Shown: positions 33,299-42,251, counted from the first letter of the stretch. The stretch: DNA of 64,000 nt from an uncultured Porphyromonas sp. (GCF_938039215.1 NZ_CALHVI010000033.1:24460-88459), one strand, 5' to 3'. Notes: generated by a model from the sequence alone, not told the origin. Translations and numbers: made by a program.

Positions 33299-35722
33299 CT
33301 ATCGATGAGAGAAGTACAGCGAGAAGCCTTGGTGCAGAGAGGCACCCTCATGGCGAATCGAGGCGATATAGAGCCCTTCGGGAAGGAGCGATACGGGGAT
33401 GGAGGCCCTGCCTCCACTCGGGGCGATCGTCTGGCTCAGATGATGCCTCCCCGTGAGATCATAGATATCGATGAGGCAGGTCTTATAGCGAAGGTCTTCC
33501 CCTTCGACATTGATCTGCCCTGCATAATAGTAGGCTTTGATCTTGGTGGCGACACTGCCCTCGGTATTGATCGGACGAACCTCCCGATCCGCCTCGACGA
33601 GTAGGTCGATCCAATAGGCACCACCGGGGACTTGGGCACTGCGCACCCAGCCATCGGTCAAATGATGTACCCAAGCCGACCAGCCACGTAGCCTATTGGC
33701 TGGGCCATCGTAGGCCAGCAGAGGCAGCTGCATATCTACGCCGTCGGCCGTGGCGCAAGAGAGGAGGTACTCGCCCTTCGCCAAGCTAAGCTGTAAGTCC
33801 TCAGGCGCAGGGAAGAAGACCTCAATCGTATCAGAGCGAAGGGTACGCGCCCCCGTCGTGAGCTTCCCTTGCTCGTCGTAGCGAACAAACGAGCCCAACG
33901 AGGTCGATGCGAACTCCAGCACCTTCGCCCCGAGGCCTTTCTCTTCGGAGAAGGGCTGCAGTGCGACACGTAGCTGGGGGAGCTTCCCCGCTGCTAGCTG
34001 GGCGTTGGACTTGAAGACCACGTAAGCCCCGAGCACCTTCACTCCGTTGGACTTCGGCAGGGTCAGCTGGTTCGCTAGCGCATTGATGCCGGCACGAGGC
34101 TGGTGAAGCTGATTAGGATGGATCGACTCGATGGAGGTGGCATTGGGATCGGGGTAGATCGGACTCCAGCGTAGCACCTGCTTCGGAGCAAGAGGATCGT
34201 AGCCTGCGCAGGTCTTCTTCCCGCTATTCTTCGGGTCGAGCCAAGGCTTGAGCGATGCGGCGTTCCCGCCTCCTACCGACCAAGCCCTATTGATCGACCA
34301 ATAGCTGTCCCCCTCAGGGCTGGTGCACGAAGATATGCCCCCCGTCAGGGCTCCGATGATGAGGCCATTCTTGTCGAAGAGCGGTGATCCCGAGGAGCCT
34401 GGAGCAGTAACTCCGATCGCCCAGCGCTGGACGAACCAGTGCTTATCCGTCCAAGAGATGTGCTGCACATTACCTTGGCTATCGACATAGGTAAGGTCGT
34501 AGTCTTGGATCTCTAGCTGGGTATCCTCCGTCTGATTGTAGCGCTTGGTAGAGCCCCCAGGGTGATGGATCCCGATGAAGGGGCCCTTGGGGGAAGCCTC
34601 GATATTCCACCCAGCGAAATAGGGCTGGTAGGAGGCTGGGATCGGTCCCTTCTTCCCGTTCTTCAGCTTGGGTAAGCCTTCGATACGCAGCAGGCTCATC
34701 TCCGTAGACTCGTTGTAGGCTGAGAGGGAAGCTCCACTGAGGCTCTGCTCTTCGGTAGCTCGGACATTCCCTCGCTGCAGGGGACTTTGGAAACCAAAGA
34801 AGAAGACCGTCGTAGCTACATTGCGTTGGATGGCAGCATGGTTGCCGAGGAGACGGAAGAGATTGTTCACGCAGTGCGACGAGGTCAGGACGTAGGGTGT
34901 GCCATCGGAGGCGGTGTTATTGACCAAGACTCCTGAGCTGGCGCTCGTTCCCCCGACGATGAGCAGGAGGACACTCCTACTCTGTTGCCAAGCATCGGGG
35001 TAAGCCAAGACATTGGGAGCACAGGCAAGTGATTTGAGCGAGGCCCGAGGGTGATCAAAGAAAGGCTCCCCAGGCTGGGCGAAGTCTGCACGGGGAGCAG
35101 CACGGAAGTCACGGAAGCCGTAGAAGACTGCATCCACTCGGAAGGGCAGGCGAAGAGCCTCGGGAGCTACACCTTGGGGATATTCATACTCGAGGATCAG
35201 CGCCTCGGCATCAATCGGGGCGACCTGCAGGAGGCTGTCGGCGCTGTTGTTCTGACTGGTCAAAGCGCCTCGTGCTGTCGCTCCCTTGGCTTTGACAAAG
35301 AGGGCTGCTCCCTCGGGCAAGGCATAGCGACTGAGGCGAAGACCGATGTTCTTCGCTCGGGGCGCACGTATCTCGGCTCGCCAGACATAGTTCCCCGAAG
35401 GATCTTGAAGCAGTTCCCCCAGAGCCTCCGTAGCCTCAGCAATCGATCGCTCCACAGCGAAGGTGTAGGTGCGAAGCCCTTTAGAGGAGAGCTCGGCACT
35501 ACGAAGCTCTTCGGTCGTAGGGGGTGCTATGGTCAGCGGGGAGGAGACCGTAGGCACGGCGAGTCTCAGCGCTTGGGTGCGGTCGGCAGGGCGCAAGGGG
35601 GCTTCCTCGGAGCGTGGGGTCAGCTGCAGGCGGTACTGCGCCCCAAGTTCGGGAGCGAAGGACACGAGGAGACAGCCCACGATGAGGAGGCGAAGCGTAT
35701 GAAGGGAGCGTAGAGGCGACAT
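33299..35722 (-). CDS. Secreted trypsin-like protease with T9SS C-terminal domain (lysyl endopeptidase-like)
   Basis: This 807-residue secreted protein resembles lysyl endopeptidases and P. gingivalis PepK-like proteins. A signal peptide (to about residue 29) precedes a prodomain and a chymotrypsin-fold domain with His283 (LTSSHCVNN) and Ser446 (GSSGSPLF). The position of the catalytic Asp, 58 residues after the His, is Glu341 (NESTEMSLLRI). The C-terminus (about 735-807: IDIYDLTGRHHLSQTI, LPEGLYIASIRH) is a type A T9SS sorting domain, so it should be exported through the SprA translocon encoded at the left edge. It lies 25 bp after pdxB. Activity is uncertain because of the Glu. Confidence 0.88.
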   Translation of the reverse strand: MSPLRSLHTLRLLIVGCLLVSFAPELGAQYRLQLTPRSEEAPLRPADRTQALRLAVPTVSSPLTIAPPTTEELRSAELSSKGLRTYTFAVERSIAEATEALGELLQDPSGNYVWRAEIRAPRAKNIGLRLSRYALPEGAALFVKAKGATARGALTSQNNSADSLLQVAPIDAEALILEYEYPQGVAPEALRLPFRVDAVFYGFRDFRAAPRADFAQPGEPFFDHPRASLKSLACAPNVLAYPDAWQQSRSVLLLIVGGTSASSGVLVNNTASDGTPYVLTSSHCVNNLFRLLGNHAAIQRNVATTVFFFGFQSPLQRGNVRATEEQSLSGASLSAYNESTEMSLLRIEGLPKLKNGKKGPIPASYQPYFAGWNIEASPKGPFIGIHHPGGSTKRYNQTEDTQLEIQDYDLTYVDSQGNVQHISWTDKHWFVQRWAIGVTAPGSSGSPLFDKNGLIIGALTGGISSCTSPEGDSYWSINRAWSVGGGNAASLKPWLDPKNSGKKTCAGYDPLAPKQVLRWSPIYPDPNATSIESIHPNQLHQPRAGINALANQLTLPKSNGVKVLGAYVVFKSNAQLAAGKLPQLRVALQPFSEEKGLGAKVLEFASTSLGSFVRYDEQGKLTTGARTLRSDTIEVFFPAPEDLQLSLAKGEYLLSCATADGVDMQLPLLAYDGPANRLRGWSAWVHHLTDGWVRSAQVPGGAYWIDLLVEADREVRPINTEGSVATKIKAYYYAGQINVEGEDLRYKTCLIDIYDLTGRHHLSQTIAPSGGRASIPVSLLPEGLYIASIRHEGASLHQGFSLYFSHR

Positions 35723-35747
35723 AGACGGAGCGACTCGAAGGGAGGGA

Positions 35748-36878
35748 CTAACTAAAGGAAACGAAGCCTAACTGCTCAAGTAGCTTACGCTCCTCGGGAC
35801 GGGCACCTTGGATGGTGAAGGCCGAAGCCTCACGAGGGAAGCGGTAGGCACGACGCAGGGCTTCGAAGGCGGAGGGATCGGCCTTGAGCTGACGGGTCGT
35901 CTCAGCGAGACTACAGGTATGGAGTTGAGCACGGAGGATGCGCTCTTCCTCGGGGAAGGCCGAGAGGTCGATCAAGGGTTGATCTGGGGTATAGAGGACA
36001 GACTCATCCCAGAGCCCCTCGGGGAGTGGTAGCTGAAGCGCTCGGCAGACAGCCTCTAGAGCCATCTGCGAGCCTCGCCACTTCCCGTCAGCGGTCCAGC
36101 CTGCTACATGCGGTGTAGCGATGAAGGTATGCTGGGGCAGCTCGGGATGGATCTTGGGCTCACCTGCCCAGCAGTCGAGGATGAGATCAGCGATCTGTCC
36201 TTGCTCGAGGGCACGGAGAAGCGGGGCGCTAGGAGATACAGGACCTCGGCAAGCATTGATGAGCAAGGGGCGGCGCACGCATGCCTCGAGGAAGGCTTCA
36301 TCGACCATCCCGACCGTCGCATGGGCACCCGTTGCCGTCAAGGGGACATGCAGTGAGATGATGTCGCTGGAGCGCTGGATCTCCTCGAGCGACACAAAGC
36401 CTTCGCTCCCCTCTCGTTCGGCACGAGGTGGATCGCAGAGTAGCGGGCGAAGGCCTAGAGCAGAGACACGCTCAGCGAGCTTACCACCCACATGCCCCAC
36501 CCCGACGATCCCGATGGTCTTCCCCTGAAGCGAGACACCTCGCTCCAGCGACCAACTAGCTAGGGCCGAGAGGACGTACTGGACGACTCCCCCCGCATTG
36601 CACCCCGGTGCGCTGTACCAAGCCACCCCGTGGGAAGTGCAGTAGTCAGCATCGATATGATCATAGCCAGCCGTAGCGGTGGCTACCACACGCACACGGC
36701 TTCCCTCGAGGAGGGCACGATCGACCTGAACAACACTTCGTATCAAGAGCGCATCGGCCTCACGCACCCGCTCGGGGGTGAAGTCACGGCTGGGGAGGTA
36801 CTGCACCTCCGCGACTTGCTCCACGAGCCCCTCGAGGTAAGGCAGAGAGGCATCTAGGACGAAGAGTGGCTTTCGCAT
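35748..36878 (-). CDS. pdxB: 4-phosphoerythronate dehydrogenase
   Basis: PdxB oxidises 4-phosphoerythronate in the DXP-independent route to pyridoxal phosphate. The 376-residue protein belongs to the D-2-hydroxyacid dehydrogenase fold: NAD motif TIGIVGVGHVGGKLAE (about residue 121), catalytic Arg in LINACRGPV, Glu in CWAGEPK and His in TPHVAGWT. The typical PdxB start (LFVLDASLPYLEGL) and the C-terminal dimerisation domain are present, which separates it from serA-type relatives. It heads a likely unit with the T9SS protease and menG. Confidence 0.9.
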   Translation of the reverse strand: MRKPLFVLDASLPYLEGLVEQVAEVQYLPSRDFTPERVREADALLIRSVVQVDRALLEGSRVRVVATATAGYDHIDADYCTSHGVAWYSAPGCNAGGVVQYVLSALASWSLERGVSLQGKTIGIVGVGHVGGKLAERVSALGLRPLLCDPPRAEREGSEGFVSLEEIQRSSDIISLHVPLTATGAHATVGMVDEAFLEACVRRPLLINACRGPVSPSAPLLRALEQGQIADLILDCWAGEPKIHPELPQHTFIATPHVAGWTADGKWRGSQMALEAVCRALQLPLPEGLWDESVLYTPDQPLIDLSAFPEEERILRAQLHTCSLAETTRQLKADPSAFEALRRAYRFPREASAFTIQGARPEERKLLEQLGFVSFS

Positions 36879-36958
36879 GGATTCTTGTCTGATATTAACG
36901 AAGCTATCCCGACCTCTGTCCCACTTCTCGAAGCGGGCGGTCAGGATAGAGGCTTCAT

Positions 36959-36983
36959 CCCCCGAGCCTTGGGAGCTCGGGGG
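36959..36983 (-). terminator. Hairpin after the DUF3467 gene
   Basis: CCCCCGAGC (36959-36967) pairs with GCTCGGGGG (36975-36983) just past the DUF3467 stop. No T-run follows, so termination may be partial. Confidence 0.5.
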
Positions 36984-36994
36984 AGAGAACTTAT

Positions 36995-37285
36995 TTAGTT
37001 GGCTCCGACCTCGGTGACGCTGTCTTCAGGGAGCTCGATCTTGCCGTATTCACGCTCGAAACCCTGCAGATGCTGCTCGATCAGGCGCACCAGACGCTTG
37101 GCATTGTCGGGAGTCAAGATCTGACGGCTGTGGACACGTGCCGACTGCTGCCCTGGGAGAAGGCGCACGAAGTCGAGGACAAATTCGCTCTGAGAGTGCA
37201 GGACGACTGCGAGGTTAGCGTACTGACCTTGCCCCACTTCTTCAGGGAGCTCGATGTTGAACTGAGGAGATTCCTGTTCTGCCAT
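36995..37285 (-). CDS. DUF3467 protein
   Basis: This 96-residue acidic cytosolic protein matches the small DUF3467 family (LPEEVGQGQYANLAVVLHSQSEFVLDF, ILTPDNAKRLVRLIEQHL). The family is widespread in Bacteroidota and has no proven role. It has its own promoter and is divergent from rplS, with a family A array in between. Confidence 0.88.
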   Translation of the reverse strand: MAEQESPQFNIELPEEVGQGQYANLAVVLHSQSEFVLDFVRLLPGQQSARVHSRQILTPDNAKRLVRLIEQHLQGFEREYGKIELPEDSVTEVGAN

Positions 37286-37353
37286 TGTTTGATTCGTTTC
37301 TGTTCTTTCGTTAGTAAAGCTGGAGGGGCTTCTCTAGGGGCTCCTCCTTTCAT

Positions 37354-37361
37354 CAAAGGTA
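37354..37361 (-). promoter_or_regulatory. Bacteroidota-type -7 promoter box for DUF3467
   Basis: The minus strand reads TACCTTTG, 69 bp before the ATG at 37285. Confidence 0.6.
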
Positions 37362-37465
37362 CGCAAAAGCACGGAATGGCACGGCATCGGGAAGGGCGCT
37401 TCCCGCCTCGCTTCTTCCTCTCGGCAAAGCCCGCTCTGGAGCAGGTCTCCCGATGGGGTCAAAAA

Positions 37466-37552
37466 CGACCTACCGTGGGTCGCCGAAAAAACCTACTGTG
37501 GGTCGCCTCACCGACCTACCGTAGGTCGCAAGGACGACCCACAGTAGGTTTT
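37466..37552 (+). repeat. 23-bp-period palindrome array, family A copy 2 (type copy)
   Basis: Palindrome centres lie at 37474, 37497, 37520 and 37543. The units are CGACCTACCGTGGGTCG, an A6-led CCTACTGTGGGTCG, CGACCTACCGTAGGTCG and CGACCCACAGTAGGTTTT. It lies between divergent DUF3467 and rplS. A short palindrome GGAGTGCTCC (37557-37566) follows just outside the register. Confidence 0.92.
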
Positions 37553-37675
37553 ATTTGGAGTGCTCCGTGGGCGGGGAAGAAGGCTAGGGGAAGGAGCGAA
37601 GATCTTGGACCGAGCAAGTCCCTTCGCCCAGCACCAAGATCTTCTCCGCTATCTCTCTAGATGATAAATATTTTG

Positions 37676-37683
37676 TACCTTTG
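37676..37683 (+). promoter_or_regulatory. Bacteroidota-type -7 promoter box for rplS
   Basis: TACCTTTG follows an AT-rich stretch and lies 105 bp before the rplS ATG. I see no recognisable ribosomal-protein leader motif in the ~95-nt leader. Confidence 0.65.
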
Positions 37684-37780
37684 CGACGCTTTGCGTAATC
37701 TCTGTCAGGAAGTATCTATTTGAGTGTGGCCTGTTACATTGCGTTTAGTGTAGTACTAATCAAATAAGCTAAAGGACAAT

Positions 37781-38140
37781 ATGGACTTTATTAAGATCGT
37801 CAACGAAGCGTTTGCTACGGGCAAGGAGCATCCTTCTTTCCGCAGTGGTGACACGATCACCGTTGACTACCGCATCAGCGAAGGTGGCAAGGAACGTATC
37901 CAGCGCTACCGTGGTGTCGTCATCCGCATCAGCGGTCACGGCGACAAGAAGCGCTTCACCGTACGCAAGATCTCTGAAGGCGTAGGTGTAGAGCGTATTT
38001 TCTCTATCGAAAGCCCCTTCATCGAGAAGATCACCGTCGAAAAGCACGGTAAGGTACGTCGCGCTAAGCTCTACTACCTCCGCGCCCTCACCGGTAAGAA
38101 GGCTCGTATCAAGGAGCGTCGCTTCGTCGCTGACAAGTAA
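37781..38140 (+). CDS. rplS: Ribosomal protein L19
   Basis: L19 sits at the interface of the ribosomal subunits. The 119-residue protein has the usual length and signatures: HPSFRSGDTITVDYRISEG, RYRGVVIRISGHGDKKRFTVRKIS, GVGVERIFSIESPFIEKI and KVRRAKLYYLRALTGKKARI. It is preceded by a clear promoter and followed by a hairpin. It is not next to trmD, its usual partner in many bacteria, which is 20 kb away here. Confidence 0.98.
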   Translation: MDFIKIVNEAFATGKEHPSFRSGDTITVDYRISEGGKERIQRYRGVVIRISGHGDKKRFTVRKISEGVGVERIFSIESPFIEKITVEKHGKVRRAKLYYLRALTGKKARIKERRFVADK

Positions 38141-38206
38141 GAAGATCTTCGGGGAGAGCTCCTGCCACTGGGCAGATGGTCACCCCGAGCCTTCTATCCA
38201 AGCATA

Positions 38207-38241
38207 CAGCCCCATCGCCGATACGCTCGGTGATGGGGCTG
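38207..38241 (+). terminator. Terminator of rplS
   Basis: CAGCCCCATC.CCGA pairs with TCGG.GATGGGGCTG with one G-T position, followed by ATGTTTCC. The weak T-run allows some read-through to the next gene. Confidence 0.6.
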
Positions 38242-38301
38242 ATGTTTCCTCGCCCCTATCCGATAGGAGCAGGCACCTATAAGTTTATGTATTTACAATC
38301 A

Positions 38302-39195
38302 ATGAATAGACTTTCTATCACTCTAGCCCTCATGACCCTCGGGATGACGGTCTCTTCCTGCGATGATCCCATCGCCGTGAAGGAGCGTAGCCTGCAAGAG
38401 CGTCGCATCAAGGAGGGTGTACTCACCACCAGCCAGACCTTCGACTTCACTCGCTGGATCGAGGTGAGCAAGGGCGCTTATCGACTGCCCTCCATCAGCG
38501 TCGACGAAGACGCAAAGAACACGTATTGGGCTTCAGCCAGCAACCAAGGCTACACCATGCTTTCCTCCAAGCCTACGGACTTCCCCGTCATCCCTCTGGA
38601 GGAGGATGGAGCCTATCGGGGGGCCATCATCCGCTCGATCAAAGGCTTTTACTTCTTCGGGATGGGTACGAATGTCATCGCTGGTGCCCTCTATTCGGGT
38701 CAAGTCGATGCTCGCACACTTGTAGGGAAGCCCCTAGAATCGACCCTCTTCGGACAGCCCTATTCGAGTGGCATCCCCGAGGTGATGAAGTTCACCTACC
38801 AGTACAAGGCAGGCGAAAAGGTCATCCACGGACAGAACAAGCGTGTCGAGCTCCCCAGCCAAGACCGTGCAGCCGTCTCAGCCGTCTTCTACGAAGTGAC
38901 GGAGGATGACCGCTACCTCAATGGCATCACCCTACAGTCAGATGCTCGTATCGTCGCCAAGGGCTATGTCGAACTCGAACCCACGACACCCGAAGGCACT
39001 TGGCAGACCTACAGCCTGCGCCTTAGCCCCGTAGATCAGGCACGCTATGACGCTGTGGACTTCTCCACGAAGAAGTACCGCCTCGCCCTCGTCTTCTCCT
39101 CTAGCTATCGAGGCGCTGAATACATCGGGGCTATCGGTAGTGAGCTACGCCTACAGCAGGTGACGCTCCAGGATCGCATCAAGCCTCACCAATAG
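38302..39195 (+). CDS. PCMD-domain lipoprotein
   Basis: The 297-residue protein has a signal peptide with lipobox VSSC (Cys20), then a beta-sandwich region that resembles the PCMD (putative carbohydrate metabolism) family: TFDFTRWIEV, YWASASNQGYTML, LESTLFGQPYSSGIPEVMKFTYQYKAG and LVFSSSYRGAEYIGAIGSELRL. In related species such lipoproteins accompany outer-membrane barrel proteins, as here (next gene 11 bp on). The ATG at 38302 is chosen by the signal peptide; longer frames run through the rplS terminator. The ligand is unknown. Confidence 0.82.
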   Translation: MNRLSITLALMTLGMTVSSCDDPIAVKERSLQERRIKEGVLTTSQTFDFTRWIEVSKGAYRLPSISVDEDAKNTYWASASNQGYTMLSSKPTDFPVIPLEEDGAYRGAIIRSIKGFYFFGMGTNVIAGALYSGQVDARTLVGKPLESTLFGQPYSSGIPEVMKFTYQYKAGEKVIHGQNKRVELPSQDRAAVSAVFYEVTEDDRYLNGITLQSDARIVAKGYVELEPTTPEGTWQTYSLRLSPVDQARYDAVDFSTKKYRLALVFSSSYRGAEYIGAIGSELRLQQVTLQDRIKPHQ

Positions 39196-39206
39196 TCTCG
39201 TAGCAC

Positions 39207-39965
39207 ATGAAGATACAGATCAGATCCCTCCTCCTCGGCCTTTCGCTAGGCCTGCTTACCCTCCCTGCTCTTGCAGGTGAGACGGACGATCAGCAGCCCT
39301 CCCGCCTAGGGATAGGCCTGCACCTTGGCTTCAATATCGGCGGAGCCCTTCCCCCCACTGTCCCCCAGCCCGTCAAGAAGGTCACGGCCTTCAAGCCTGG
39401 GGGTACGCCCAACGTAGGGCTGGACTTCTCCTACCGCCTCACCCCGACCAGCCCCTTCTCCCTCCTGCTGGGTGCAGAGTACGACATACGTAGCTTCAGC
39501 TCGACGGTCCTAGCGGAGAACATGCCCATACGCTACCAGAGCGAAGACCGTAGCGAGCAGCACTTCTCGGGCTATCAGCGTGTCGAGATGGATACCCGCT
39601 ACATCGTGGTGCCCGTAGGTGTGAGCTACACTCTACCCCACAGCTCCTTCCGCCTCATGGCTGGAGGCTACTATGCGTATGCCCTCAAGCGCAAGTTCAC
39701 CGCCAAGCTCGACGGCGATGGGCTCATGGATGGTCGTGTCTATCAGGAAGGCTCGATCCTGAGCTTCTCCCTCGGCGACTTCCTCGTGCGCAATGACGTA
39801 GGCGTACGCTTCGGCGCAGACTATCAGATCGACCCACATTGGGGGATCGTAGCACGGATGAATGTAGGTCTCCCTAAGATCTTCGACAAGAGTTTCGAGG
39901 TGATGCCCTACTCCCTCCGCCACGTCTTCCTCAACCTCGGTGTCAGCTACCGCATCAACCGCTAG
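39207..39965 (+). CDS. Outer-membrane beta-barrel protein
   Basis: The 252-residue protein has a cleavable signal peptide (ending ALAGE) and alternating strands typical of an 8-10-stranded barrel of the PorT-like/PF13568 type (RLGIGLHLGFNIGGALP, SPFSLLLGAEYDIRSFS, FLNLGVSYRINR at the C-terminus). It is cotranscribed with the PCMD lipoprotein, suggesting a two-part surface complex. Function is unknown. Confidence 0.82.
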   Translation: MKIQIRSLLLGLSLGLLTLPALAGETDDQQPSRLGIGLHLGFNIGGALPPTVPQPVKKVTAFKPGGTPNVGLDFSYRLTPTSPFSLLLGAEYDIRSFSSTVLAENMPIRYQSEDRSEQHFSGYQRVEMDTRYIVVPVGVSYTLPHSSFRLMAGGYYAYALKRKFTAKLDGDGLMDGRVYQEGSILSFSLGDFLVRNDVGVRFGADYQIDPHWGIVARMNVGLPKIFDKSFEVMPYSLRHVFLNLGVSYRINR

Positions 39966-39980
39966 CGCCCCGCACCTCGA

Positions 39981-40053
39981 CCCTAAAATACAGCGCCGCC
40001 CCGCTAGGCTCTCAGACCAGAGAGACCTAGCGGGGCGGTGCTGTATTTTAGGG
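39981..40053. terminator. 28-bp bidirectional terminator hairpin
   Basis: The left arm 39981-40008 pairs with the right arm 40026-40053 over 28 bp with one G-T wobble. The arms begin and end CCCTAAAAT/ATTTTAGGG, giving T-runs on both strands. It lies between the convergent barrel and uvrB genes. Confidence 0.85.
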
Positions 40054-40075
40054 AAGGCTCGGAGGCCTCAAGAAA

Positions 40076-40161
40076 CGACCCACGGTAGGTCGCTGATAAA
40101 ACCTACTGTAGGTCGTCTCACCGACCTACCGTGGGTCGCAAAGGCGACCTACCATAAGTTT
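40076..40161 (+). repeat. 23-bp-period palindrome array, family A copy 3
   Basis: Palindrome centres lie at 40084, 40107, 40130 and 40153. Units include CGACCCACGGTAGGTCG and CGACCTACCGTGGGTCG; the last unit has decayed to CGACCTACCATAAGTTT. It lies between the 28-bp terminator and the 3' end of uvrB. Confidence 0.9.
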
Positions 40162-40217
40162 CTGGAGCACCCCTCCGCAGGACGCTCACGCTGGGCTTGC
40201 GGAGAGGGAGAAGGAGG

Positions 40218-42239
40218 CTACTGCAGGAGACGGATCTTCTCCTCGAGGCGCTGGAGTTCGTTGCGCAGGCGAGCCGCTTCGATGAAGTCTAGTTCCTTGG
40301 CGGCAGCCATCATCTCAGCACGCTTCGCCTCGGCGAGGGAACGTAGCTGATCGGGCGAGAGGAGCTTCTCGATCGGATCTTCGATAGGTGCTTCTGGACT
40401 TGCCTCGATATAGGCTTGAGGTTCGCCCGCAGCCTTCTTGTCGGGAAAGACCGACGAACTATTCTTGACGATCTGCTGAGGAGTCAAGCCGTGCTCCTCG
40501 TTGTAGGCGATCTGCTTGGCTCGTCGTCGAGCCGTCTCATCGATAGTGAGGCGCATGCTTTCCGTCACCTTGTCGGCATAGAAGATCACGCGTCCATTCA
40601 CATTACGAGCAGCACGCCCTGCCGTCTGCGTCAGGGAGCGGTGCGAACGAAGGAAGCCTTCTTTGTCAGCATCGAGTACAGCGACAAGGGCGACCTCGGG
40701 TAAGTCCAGCCCCTCACGAAGGAGATTGACTCCGATGAGCACGTCATAGACTCCCTTGCGAAGATCTTCCATGATCTGCACACGGGTCAGCGTATCGACA
40801 TCGCTGTGGATGTAGCTACACGACACCCCATGACGCAGGAGGTATTCCGAGAGCTCTTCGGCCATACGCTTGGTGAGGGTCGTCACCAGCACTCGCTCCT
40901 TACGCTCTATGGCTAGCTGGATCTCATGCTCGAGGTCATCCACCTGATGCAGCGTGGGGCGCACCTCGATGGGTGGGTCAAGAAGACCCGTAGGGCGAAT
41001 AAGTTGCTCGACCACGACACCCTCACTCTTCATCAGTTCGTACTCGGCGGGCGTGGCGCTGATATACAGGATGCGATCGGTGAGACCATCGAACTCATCG
41101 AAGGTCAGCGGACGGTTGTCCAAGGCGGCAGGCAAGCGGAAGCCGTGCTCCACGAGACTGAGCTTGCGGGAGCGGTCGCCGCCGTACATTGCATGGATCT
41201 GCGGTACTGTCACGTGGCTCTCGTCGATGATGAGGAGGAAGTCCCGAGGGAAGTAGTCTAGGAGGCAGAAGGGGCGTTCTCCTGGGCGACGGCCATCGAA
41301 GTAGCGGGAATAGTTCTCGATACCAGAGCAGTAGCCCAGCTCACGTATCATCTCGAGATCGTAGGTCGTACGTTCGTAGAGACGCTTCGCCTCGTAGGGC
41401 TTCCCTTCGGCTTCTAGTTCGGCGACCCGAGTACCGAGGTCGACATCGATCTCGCCCACGGCATGATTGACCTGCTCCTGCGTCGTGACGAAGAGGTTGG
41501 CAGGATGGATGATAAGTCGGGACATAGGTCCGTACTCCCTCCCCGACGCTGGGTCAAAGGAGGCGATACGTTCGATCTCATCGTCCCAGAAGGTCACACG
41601 GTAAGCCACCCCTTCGAAGCCTTCTACCGCAGGGAAGATATCTAGGGTATCCCCCTTGACTCGGAAGTAGCCTGGGGAGAAGGTGATGCGGTCATTGACG
41701 TAGTGGTTGAGCACGAGCTCCCGCTTGAGTTGCTCTTGGCTGTAGCGCTGACCTTCCTCTAGGCGAATGATCTTCTCCTCGAAGGCCTTGGGGTCGGCCA
41801 TCCCGTAGAGGCAGGAGACGGAGGAGATGACGATGACATCCTCTCGCCCCGAGAGCAGAGAAGCCGTCGCCCTTAGTCGGAGCTTCTCGATCTCAGCGTT
41901 GATCGCCATATCCTTCTCTATATAGGTATCGGAGGCAGCGATATAAGCTTCGGGCTGGTAGTAGTCGTAGTAGGAGACAAAGTACTCGACAGCGTTGTCG
42001 GGGAAGAAGGCCTTGAACTCCGCATAGAGCTGTGCTGCCAGCGTCTTGTTGTGACTCAGCACGAGGGTAGGCTTCCCTAGGCGAGCGATGACGTTGGCTG
42101 CGGTGAAGGTCTTCCCCGATCCCGTGACCCCGAGGAGGGTCTGGAAGGGCACCCCCGCACGGAAGCCAGCGACGAGTTCGTCGATGGCTTGAGGCTGGTC
42201 ACCTGTAGGGCGGAAGCGAGAAGTGAGCTTGAAGGACAT
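40218..42239 (-). CDS. uvrB: UvrABC excinuclease subunit B
   Basis: UvrB is the DNA-damage verification helicase of nucleotide excision repair. The 673-residue protein has the standard length. It carries Walker A GVTGSGKT (Lys43), the beta-hairpin region YYDYYQPEAYI, the helicase motifs (IDESHVTVPQIHAMYGGD, QTAGRAARN), and the C-terminal UVR domain that binds UvrC (AKELDFIEAARLRNELQRLE). It is probably the last gene of a four-gene unit with the MscS, MATE and LtaS-like genes. Confidence 0.97.
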   Translation of the reverse strand: MSFKLTSRFRPTGDQPQAIDELVAGFRAGVPFQTLLGVTGSGKTFTAANVIARLGKPTLVLSHNKTLAAQLYAEFKAFFPDNAVEYFVSYYDYYQPEAYIAASDTYIEKDMAINAEIEKLRLRATASLLSGREDVIVISSVSCLYGMADPKAFEEKIIRLEEGQRYSQEQLKRELVLNHYVNDRITFSPGYFRVKGDTLDIFPAVEGFEGVAYRVTFWDDEIERIASFDPASGREYGPMSRLIIHPANLFVTTQEQVNHAVGEIDVDLGTRVAELEAEGKPYEAKRLYERTTYDLEMIRELGYCSGIENYSRYFDGRRPGERPFCLLDYFPRDFLLIIDESHVTVPQIHAMYGGDRSRKLSLVEHGFRLPAALDNRPLTFDEFDGLTDRILYISATPAEYELMKSEGVVVEQLIRPTGLLDPPIEVRPTLHQVDDLEHEIQLAIERKERVLVTTLTKRMAEELSEYLLRHGVSCSYIHSDVDTLTRVQIMEDLRKGVYDVLIGVNLLREGLDLPEVALVAVLDADKEGFLRSHRSLTQTAGRAARNVNGRVIFYADKVTESMRLTIDETARRRAKQIAYNEEHGLTPQQIVKNSSSVFPDKKAAGEPQAYIEASPEAPIEDPIEKLLSPDQLRSLAEAKRAEMMAAAKELDFIEAARLRNELQRLEEKIRLLQ

Positions 42240-42251
42240 AGTGCGTGGGGG

